Assembly: GCA_022848825.1 (NCBI GenBank)
Contig: JAJISH010000338.1
Location: forward strand, 1 to 12,221
Reading direction: 5' to 3'
Source of the DNA: Thermoplasmatota archaeon
GTDB taxonomy: Archaea > Thermoplasmatota > Thermoplasmata > RBG-16-68-12 > JAGMCJ01
DNA: 12,221 nucleotides
Shown: one piece after another, positions 7,662 to 12,221 of the stretch
Layout of the letters: each line of letters opens with the position of its first letter
Position numbering within the stretch: position 1 is the first letter of the stretch
Notes under the pieces: model-generated
Told to the model about the DNA's origin: nothing
What the model saw: only the letters and a program-made list of their open reading frames with translations
Database searches by the model: none
Translations under genes and position numbers: made by a program

Positions 7662-8579
7662 GTGCCAGGAATTAGCAGGTTCGGGGAGACCGGGGATCAT
7701 GAGCGGGTCCGCGTGTCCATCGTTGGATGCGGGGGCGCTGGCTGCAACATGCTCCACGAGATCCCGCCCGTGCCCGGGTTCGAGCCCATCGCTGTCAATG
7801 ACGAGCCGCATCCTTCGATGATTGGCATAGGGCGAAGGGTCTTCGTGAGCAGGGAGGGGCTGAAGGGAATAGCGGAGACCGAGAAAAGGGGGCGGCGGGA
7901 GCTCTATACGGATGTGGAGAAGACGATCGAGCGGGAGATCGAGGGCTCCGATGTCGTCTTCATCCTCAGCGGCCTGGGTGGTTACACTGGCACGTGGACT
8001 TCGTCCATAGTTGCATCGGTAGCGAAGCACTGTAAGGCGCTCGCTGTATCGCTCGTCAGCCTCCCTTTCACGGTGGAGGGGATTGCGCGCCGCGGCGTCG
8101 CCAACGAAGGGCTCGGCGTCCTCAAGAACCGCTCGGATGTGGTGATAACGTTCTCGAACGACGAGCTCCTCAAGCTCGCGCCGAACATCCCCCTCCTGCG
8201 GGCATTCGAGGTCGTGGGCAGGCTCATTGGCAAGCCCATCGCCAGCCTGGCGTCCGTGCTCACGCGAGGGGACATTCCCCATCTCAAGTCCGTTCTGAGA
8301 CGCGTGGCCGAGATGAGAATAGGCATGGGGGAGGGGACCGGTCAACACAGGAACTTCGTCGCTGTCGAGGACGCGTTCACGTCCCCCTGGTTCGATTTCG
8401 ATCTGAGCGGGGCCAAGGAGGCGATCCTGTTCCTCTCCAGTCAGTACATAGATCCGGACGACGTGGACGAGATCGCGCATGAGGTCACTCTCAGGGCTCC
8501 CAACGCGAACATCACGTGGGGGAGCGTGGAGGAGGACATCGGGGAGAAGATACGCGTCTCGGTGCTTCTGGGGCTCTAG
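7662..8579 (+). CDS. Divergent FtsZ/tubulin-superfamily protein with altered GTPase loops
   Basis: 305 residues from GTG 7662. Homology to FtsZ is visible in order: nucleotide loop VSIVGCGGAGCNML (18-31), VNDEP (45-49), tubulin-signature region SGLGGYTGTWTSSIVA (103-118), SLPFTVEGIARR (133-144), and FSNDELLKLAPNIPLLRAF (164-182). Two functional loops are changed. The signature GGGTGTGS reads GGYTGTWT (106-113). The T7 loop NxDxxD reads RGDIPH (202-207), with the catalytic second Asp replaced by His. It also lacks the long FtsZ C-terminal tail and ends soon after the second domain. It is therefore a paralogue with predicted weak or absent GTPase activity, not the main division FtsZ; a regulatory or scaffolding role is inference. 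The frame extends upstream to TTG 7509, but that stretch does not look like protein and contains the promoter. It is divergent from mre11 and converges on the PKD gene with a 15-base gap. Confidence 0.8.
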   Translation: MPGISRFGETGDHERVRVSIVGCGGAGCNMLHEIPPVPGFEPIAVNDEPHPSMIGIGRRVFVSREGLKGIAETEKRGRRELYTDVEKTIEREIEGSDVVFILSGLGGYTGTWTSSIVASVAKHCKALAVSLVSLPFTVEGIARRGVANEGLGVLKNRSDVVITFSNDELLKLAPNIPLLRAFEVVGRLIGKPIASLASVLTRGDIPHLKSVLRRVAEMRIGMGEGTGQHRNFVAVEDAFTSPWFDFDLSGAKEAILFLSSQYIDPDDVDEIAHEVTLRAPNANITWGSVEEDIGEKIRVSVLLGL

Positions 8580-8594
8580 TTGGCTCCCGCTCCG

Positions 8595-10634
8595 CTAGTT
8601 GTACACGTACCAAGTCTGCGGCAGGTCCACCCACACCCAGTAGCCCTCGCCCGCTAACATCATGTCCGTGTCCGTCAGGTGTGTCAGATGGAATGGTGGC
8701 GTGTCGTCGTAGCCGTCGACCATCTTGTAGTCAACATCCGCCAAGGCATCCTGCACCGTCATGGGAGTGAAGCACGGATAGCCGACGAGGTTCCACTGGT
8801 GCCCGAGCTCTATCTCCGTGACCTCAGGAACGAGTCCCGCAACAACGAGATGATCGTCCTTCGTTATCTGGATCCAGAATCCCATCTTGTGGTTGATGAA
8901 GTACAGATCGCGATGGTGCTTGAACGTCCAATAGGACTTCCAGTGATCCTTCTGATCGGACGATCTGTAGTAGCGGACATGGTTGTAGCTTCCATCAAGG
9001 GATTGCAGGACGGTCTCGAGCGCCTCGTCGTCCTGCACCAGCGGTACGGAAGCGATACGCTTCCCCGCTTCCATGAACCTCACGAACTTGCCCGCCTGAC
9101 CCTTCCAGTTCGTGTATCCGTCCGTGTCGTTCGCCTGCACGTATACGAAGTAGTCGGACCAGTCGCCGTCTCCCCAGCCCGCCAGAGTCAGGGAAGTCGT
9201 TCCTGGCGGGAGCTCCGTGAGGAACTGATATCCCGCCCCGCTAGAATCATATGAGTCGCTCCAGTAGACCGCGTAGTTGATGACGTCGTCGAAACCCGAG
9301 CCGTCGTCGGAGGACAGTTCCCACTCTACGAGCACGTCCTCGAGATCGGTTCCCGTCAAGATAGCTCTCATCAGGTCTGGCGGGTCCGGACGCGGGTCCA
9401 GGACCACCACGATTACCGTGTCCGTATCCGTCAGATTGTCATCGTCCATGACCGTCAGTGTGGCGTAGAACTCTCCCGCTTCGAGGTACGTGTGGTTCAC
9501 GATCATGCCGCCAGCGTTATCACCGTCACCGAAATCCCAGGAGTAGTCGACGATGAACCCGTCGGGATCGTAGGAGCCGCTACCGTCGAAGGTGACGACC
9601 TCCCACATGAATACGACCTTGTTGTCCCCGGGATCGGCCACCGGCGGCAGCTTCATTGCTCTGCCTGTCTCCATGCCCATCGTGAAGTCGTACATGCAGT
9701 CGTTCGTGTCCGAGCCTGGGAGCGGGTATCGGTGAATCTCGTACCCCCAGTAGGGGGCGTACGCGTCGGGCATTATCGTGTTGTCCGGCTCTCCGTAGTG
9801 GGTCCCGTTCCAGCTGCCATTGAACTCGACCCTGTCCACGACAACGTCCCTTCCCGCGAAGGGTGCGCCCGTTGCGTTGGGATTGTCCCAGACCAGCTTA
9901 ATCTCGTCACCGTCGGGGTCGAGGTAGTCCGCGGAGCCCAGATCGACGTACAGGTAGCCCGCAAGCGATGTCTCCCCCGAAAGGTCAATCCGTGTTCCGC
10001 CGTGAATCTGACCGTCGTTCTTTTCAAGATAGTAGTCTCTCACAGGCATCCCGGGGGGCCCGTAGATGTACACGTACTGGTTCCCCTGGTCCGCCGGCAT
10101 CGTGGTGATGTTGTTTATCTTCGGAAGTGCTGGAGGCTGAATAGGGGCGACTGTGAGATTCATGTGCTCGGCCACAAACGTCAGCCAAGTCGCGTTCTGT
10201 TCGAACACCCAGCTTATGGGATAGGATCCGAGATTGCCCAAATCGGTCATGTCTCCCCAGACATACATGATGTCGTCCACGTCATGATCGCCGCCTTCCT
10301 TGATCCACGGAGTGTCAGGGTCGCCGGGTATCGTGACATGATTCCCATCGGTGTCCACATCGTACTTCCCAGACTGGTTCCACGGATTGGGATCGAGCGG
10401 GTCGTAGAAAGTCATGTTCCACCCATATGAGACACCGTCTATCCAAGCGGTCACAAGCTCGCCATCTGGTAACGTCATACCCTGCATGTCAAAGGCGTGG
10501 CCGTACGTGTTGTGAGGAACGGGAATCGCCGCCCTCGAGTTCATCACCAGCGGGTTCACCGACATCATAATGAATACGAAGACCACAAGCCCACTAATCG
10601 AGATTCTGCCCACATACCTTCGGTTCTCCAGCAT
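8595..10634 (-). CDS. Secreted PKD-domain surface protein
   Basis: 679 residues. The N-terminus has a basic start, a hydrophobic core (about 12-31) and a likely cleavage region near SRAA (33-36), fitting Sec export. About 37-110 (IPVPHNTYGHAFDMQG, then TAWIDGVSYG) resembles the small beta-sandwich modules common at the start of archaeal surface proteins. A PKD domain spans about 330-412, with DGSGSYDPDG and the hallmark YSWDFGDG (364-371). A fibronectin-III-like beta domain follows (about 418-508). The C-terminus (about 525-679) is two related half-units, one with GFWI and one with WNLVGYP and GYWV. Eleven N-glycosylation sequons are visible (N73, N86, N147, N159, N175, N253, N272, N276, N380, N400, N502). 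No C-terminal membrane anchor is seen, so it may be released or held by partners. GGAGGG lies 7 bases before the ATG. Binding or adhesion is the likely role; no catalytic motif was recognised. Confidence 0.85.
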   Translation of the reverse strand: MLENRRYVGRISISGLVVFVFIMMSVNPLVMNSRAAIPVPHNTYGHAFDMQGMTLPDGELVTAWIDGVSYGWNMTFYDPLDPNPWNQSGKYDVDTDGNHVTIPGDPDTPWIKEGGDHDVDDIMYVWGDMTDLGNLGSYPISWVFEQNATWLTFVAEHMNLTVAPIQPPALPKINNITTMPADQGNQYVYIYGPPGMPVRDYYLEKNDGQIHGGTRIDLSGETSLAGYLYVDLGSADYLDPDGDEIKLVWDNPNATGAPFAGRDVVVDRVEFNGSWNGTHYGEPDNTIMPDAYAPYWGYEIHRYPLPGSDTNDCMYDFTMGMETGRAMKLPPVADPGDNKVVFMWEVVTFDGSGSYDPDGFIVDYSWDFGDGDNAGGMIVNHTYLEAGEFYATLTVMDDDNLTDTDTVIVVVLDPRPDPPDLMRAILTGTDLEDVLVEWELSSDDGSGFDDVINYAVYWSDSYDSSGAGYQFLTELPPGTTSLTLAGWGDGDWSDYFVYVQANDTDGYTNWKGQAGKFVRFMEAGKRIASVPLVQDDEALETVLQSLDGSYNHVRYYRSSDQKDHWKSYWTFKHHRDLYFINHKMGFWIQITKDDHLVVAGLVPEVTEIELGHQWNLVGYPCFTPMTVQDALADVDYKMVDGYDDTPPFHLTHLTDTDMMLAGEGYWVWVDLPQTWYVYN

Positions 10635-10640
10635 TAGGTT

Positions 10641-10646
10641 CCCTCC
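10641..10646 (-). promoter_or_regulatory. Ribosome binding site of the PKD gene
   Basis: The minus strand reads GGAGGG, 7 bases before the ATG at 10632-10634. This gene therefore has a leader, unlike the leaderless genes at 7469 and 7662. A poorly conserved A/T-rich stretch (AAAAAACTAAGTAG, 10671-10684) is the likely promoter element. Confidence 0.6.
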
Positions 10647-10684
10647 GGTGAATTCTCGATGAGGTTACGACTACTTAGTTTTTT

Positions 10685-10698
10685 CCCGTCTGGACGGG
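10685..10698. repeat. Short palindrome just upstream of the PKD promoter
   Basis: CCCGTC-TG-GACGGG has perfect 6-base arms with a 2-base centre. On the minus strand it is followed by an A-run and on the plus strand preceded by a T-run, so it is not a terminator for either direction. It abuts the A/T-rich promoter stretch of the PKD gene, where it could act as an operator. Confidence 0.4.
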
Positions 10699-10712
10699 GA
10701 ACCGGGCCCAAG

Positions 10713-10734
10713 GTTAACCTTGTTCAAGGTTAAC
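10713..10734. promoter_or_regulatory. Palindromic operator-like site 1 (GTTAACC-N8-GGTTAAC)
   Basis: A 22-base palindrome with 10-base arms, GTTAACCTTG and CAAGGTTAAC, around a TT centre. It matches site 2 (10775-10796) at 19 of 22 positions. Each end is itself a self-complementary GTTAAC, with centres 16 bases apart. The left end extends to the perfect 12-base palindrome AAGGTTAACCTT (10710-10721). It lies about 30 bases upstream of the A/T-rich PKD promoter stretch, a position suited to an activator or a repressor. The binding protein is unknown. Confidence 0.65.
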
Positions 10735-10774
10735 GGAGTCACGGGTATGTCCCGACGGCTGCGACGCCGCTCGA

Positions 10775-10796
10775 GTTAACCATGTTTATGGTTAAC
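10775..10796. promoter_or_regulatory. Palindromic operator-like site 2 (GTTAACC-N8-GGTTAAC)
   Basis: Second copy of the palindrome, with arms GTTAACCAT and ATGGTTAAC around GTTT. It differs from site 1 only at positions 8, 13 and 15. The start-to-start distance is 62 bases, close to six helical turns, so proteins bound at both would face the same side of the DNA. It lies about 50 bases beyond the GNAT stop. Between the two sites are two weak GC dyads (CGGG-N5-CCCG and CGGC-N6-GCCG). Confidence 0.65.
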
Positions 10797-10848
10797 CTTT
10801 CGTGGAGCCTGCCGGAATGTGCGGGGACCCCTCCTCGACTCTGACCGC

Positions 10849-11370
10849 TCACCGTTCAATCCTCTTTCCCAGGAAGTGCCTCTCCGATGTGAACCCCGTT
10901 TTCTCGTACAGTTTCATGGCGATCGGATTATTGTCCGCAACCTCCAGCTTGATCGCCTCGAGACCTCTCAAGACGCAGAAGTCCTCCGCCGCTTTCAGAA
11001 GCATGCTCGCCACTCCCGATTTCCGGAACTGCTCCTCCACGAAGACGTCATAGATGAAGCCGTAGCCCGCGGGGGAGAATACGTTCTTGGTCTCTCCGAC
11101 GACGACGTATCCCGCAAAACCATCATTCTCATCCTCCGCCACGTAGATATTGTTCGCCCTGTCCTTCAGCACGGGCTCGATGACCTGGACGGCGGTCTTT
11201 CTCCATTTGGTGTAGTCAACTCCCCTCCTCTCACTCTCGGGTATGTCCCGCCAGACCGTCTCAACGCTCCTCTCTAGAATATGTCTCATGTCGTCCGAAA
11301 TGGCCTCACGAATTCTCAGGAAATCCCCGCAAGGGAATGGAAGCCGCCAATAAAAACACCTGCCCCGCAT
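10849..11370 (-). CDS. GNAT-family N-acetyltransferase
   Basis: Acetyl-CoA-dependent acyltransferase fold; substrate unknown. The core begins at LRIREAISDDM (first beta strand and helix), continues through NNIYVAEDENDGFAGYVVVG, and shows the acetyl-CoA pyrophosphate loop in VFVEEQFRKSGVASMLL (motif A). The C-terminal motif B region is KLEVADNNPIAMKLYEKTGF, typical of RimI-like members. The frame opens as far as an ATG at 11523, but that would cover the start of the divergent zinc-ribbon gene. I give the ATG at 11368-11370 (173 residues). A TATA-like element (11349-11357) lies downstream of that ATG, and the residues between (RCFYWRLPFPCG) are unlike a GNAT. The real start may therefore be CTG at 11317-11319, right before RIREA and behind GGGGA. 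It is separated from the PKD gene by 214 bases containing the palindromes, so it is probably its own transcription unit. Confidence 0.85.
   Translation of the reverse strand: MRGRCFYWRLPFPCGDFLRIREAISDDMRHILERSVETVWRDIPESERRGVDYTKWRKTAVQVIEPVLKDRANNIYVAEDENDGFAGYVVVGETKNVFSPAGYGFIYDVFVEEQFRKSGVASMLLKAAEDFCVLRGLEAIKLEVADNNPIAMKLYEKTGFTSERHFLGKRIER
11349..11357 (-). promoter_or_regulatory. Putative TATA box of the GNAT gene
   Basis: The minus strand reads GGTGTTTTTATTGG. A TATA element here predicts transcription starting near 11326, just before the first GNAT beta strand. It conflicts with use of the ATG at 11370, so either this is not the promoter or the start codon is the non-canonical CTG at 11319. 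Confidence 0.4.
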
Positions 11371-11458
11371 GATTTCGTCATCCCCGAGACTCAAAAGTGA
11401 TAACCACGGCACTACGTTGATATTCACCTCTCTCGTTGATAATGCACGGTGTCGAATA

Positions 11459-12221
11459 GTGATATGCATATTCTGCGGTAGCGAAGGCCAAGACGCGGTA
11501 TGCGATGCATGCGGGGAATCCATTCATGAATCCTCCCCGGTCACATTCCTTCCCGCTCTTCCCACGAAGACGGGTATATCTGATCACTCCTGGAGGAGCG
11601 GAAGCCTTCTCGTTGTGCTGTCATCTCCCAAGAGCATGAGGACAGAGGCCTTTCCCCCGGCTGTTCTGGATGGGTCATCGGGCGAAAAAAGAGCACACGA
11701 CTCCCTGCTCAGAATCGTGGGGATGCCAGAAGCCTGCGGCCTTGGAACGTATCCTCTGCTGAGCAGCGAGGAACGGGAGAACCTCTCCCAGATCCTGCGC
11801 CTCAAACCAACGAGGGAGAAAGGCGATGAAACCCTCATGAGGATTGGCAGCCTTCACTATCTCCTTGCCATGGGCCTCGACGGGCTCGGGGAATGGGCAG
11901 GCCCCAAGAAGAATGAGCATCTGAAGATAGCGAAAAGAGCCTTCTCACGCGCGAAGTCGAACATCCTGGCAAGGAGGAATCTCGCCCTCGTATACCTCGA
12001 ATCCGGAGACGACAAGAAGGCCATGAAACACGTCGATGAAGCTCTCAAGGAACTGAGGAAGGATGCCGAGCTCTGGACGGCCAAAGGGGTCCTGCTTCAC
12101 AGAACGGACCAGCTAGAGGAATCCTTGAAGTGCCTTGACCGGGCCTTGAATCTCAATGAGGACGATCCGCGAATCTGGACCGCCCGAGGAGCGCTTCTCG
12201 TAGACATGTTCGAGCTCGAAC
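11459..12221 (+). CDS. Zinc-ribbon/TPR protein (3' end outside window)
   Basis: Partial gene that runs off the right edge, with 254 residues visible from GTG 11459. The N-terminus is a zinc ribbon with C3, C6, C15 and C18 (CIFCGSEG, then CDACGE). After a linker of about 100 residues with no recognised domain comes an alpha-helical part. It contains tetratricopeptide repeats at about 167-200 (NLALVYLESGDDKKAMKHVD), 203-236 (ELWTAKGVLLHRTDQLEES) and a third starting at 237 (PRIWTARGALL). TPRs mediate protein-protein contacts, so this is likely a cytoplasmic scaffold or adaptor; no enzyme motif is visible. GTG is chosen because it directly precedes the first zinc ligand and GGTG lies 7 bases upstream. 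The frame also permits TTG 11417 or ATG 11369, which add residues without recognisable structure. It is transcribed divergently from the GNAT gene. Confidence 0.8.
   Translation, partial: MICIFCGSEGQDAVCDACGESIHESSPVTFLPALPTKTGISDHSWRSGSLLVVLSSPKSMRTEAFPPAVLDGSSGEKRAHDSLLRIVGMPEACGLGTYPLLSSEERENLSQILRLKPTREKGDETLMRIGSLHYLLAMGLDGLGEWAGPKKNEHLKIAKRAFSRAKSNILARRNLALVYLESGDDKKAMKHVDEALKELRKDAELWTAKGVLLHRTDQLEESLKCLDRALNLNEDDPRIWTARGALLVDMFELE

Noticed and set aside
7519..7821. Plus-strand small frame after GGGGGAGG
   Set aside because: The Shine-Dalgarno-like run is attractive, but the product shows no structure and overlaps the FtsZ-like gene in another frame.
7527..8480. Minus-strand open frame (317 codons) opposite the FtsZ-like gene
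   Set aside because: The plus strand carries clear FtsZ motifs; the antisense translation is low-complexity and charged.
9492..10430. Long plus-strand open frame (312 codons) opposite the PKD gene
   Set aside because: Val/His/Arg-rich translation without domains; it mirrors the Asp/Gly-rich PKD protein.
10713..10796. GTTAAC palindromes as transcription terminators of the GNAT gene
   Set aside because: No T-run follows either palindrome on the minus strand, and archaeal termination relies mainly on T-runs. The covarying pair at helical spacing fits protein binding better.

Overview
The window looks like a stretch of euryarchaeal chromosome, most likely Thermoplasmatota-like. This rests on gene content: a HerA-NurA-Mre11-Rad50 DNA-end-resection set, an FtsZ-superfamily protein, an archaeal radical SAM family with a C-terminal helix-hairpin-helix, TATA-type promoters about 27 bases before starts, and a secreted PKD surface protein. 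The lineage is inferred; no rRNA or tRNA is present to confirm it. The DNA is moderately GC-rich and densely coded. I see no insertion sequence, CRISPR array or RNA gene.

Layout. (1) 2-1318 (+): 3' part of a radical SAM/HhH protein that begins left of the window. (2) 1310-7469 (-): a four-gene operon in the order mre11, rad50, nurA, herA. Its junctions are CTGA (4-base overlap), TAG|ATG (no gap) and ATGA (4-base overlap), so it is probably one translationally coupled unit. Its promoter is at about 7498, and herA ends tail-to-tail with the radical SAM gene, overlapping it by 9 bases. (3) 7662-8579 (+): a divergent FtsZ-like gene, transcribed away from mre11 from a shared intergenic region of about 190 bases. 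(4) 8595-10634 (-): a secreted, PKD-containing protein rich in N-glycosylation sequons. (5) 10635-10848: an intergenic region with two near-identical 22-base palindromes exactly 62 bases apart. (6) 10849-about 11370 (-): a GNAT acetyltransferase. (7) 11459 to the right edge (+): 5' part of a zinc-ribbon/TPR protein.

How the genes work together. Mre11-Rad50 recognises and opens DNA ends, and HerA (hexameric translocase) with NurA (nuclease) resects them to give 3' tails for RadA recombination. This is known for the families; joint action here is inferred from the operon.

The most unusual features are: a Rad50 with no CxxC zinc hook (one cysteine in the whole chain); a rad50 start with no ATG, GTG or TTG available, where a CTG lies in a CTGA overlap behind a near-perfect Shine-Dalgarno sequence; an FtsZ homologue with substitutions in both the GTP-binding signature loop and the catalytic T7 loop; and the paired GTTAAC palindromes upstream of the PKD gene. 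No intergenic stretch exceeds 300 bases.
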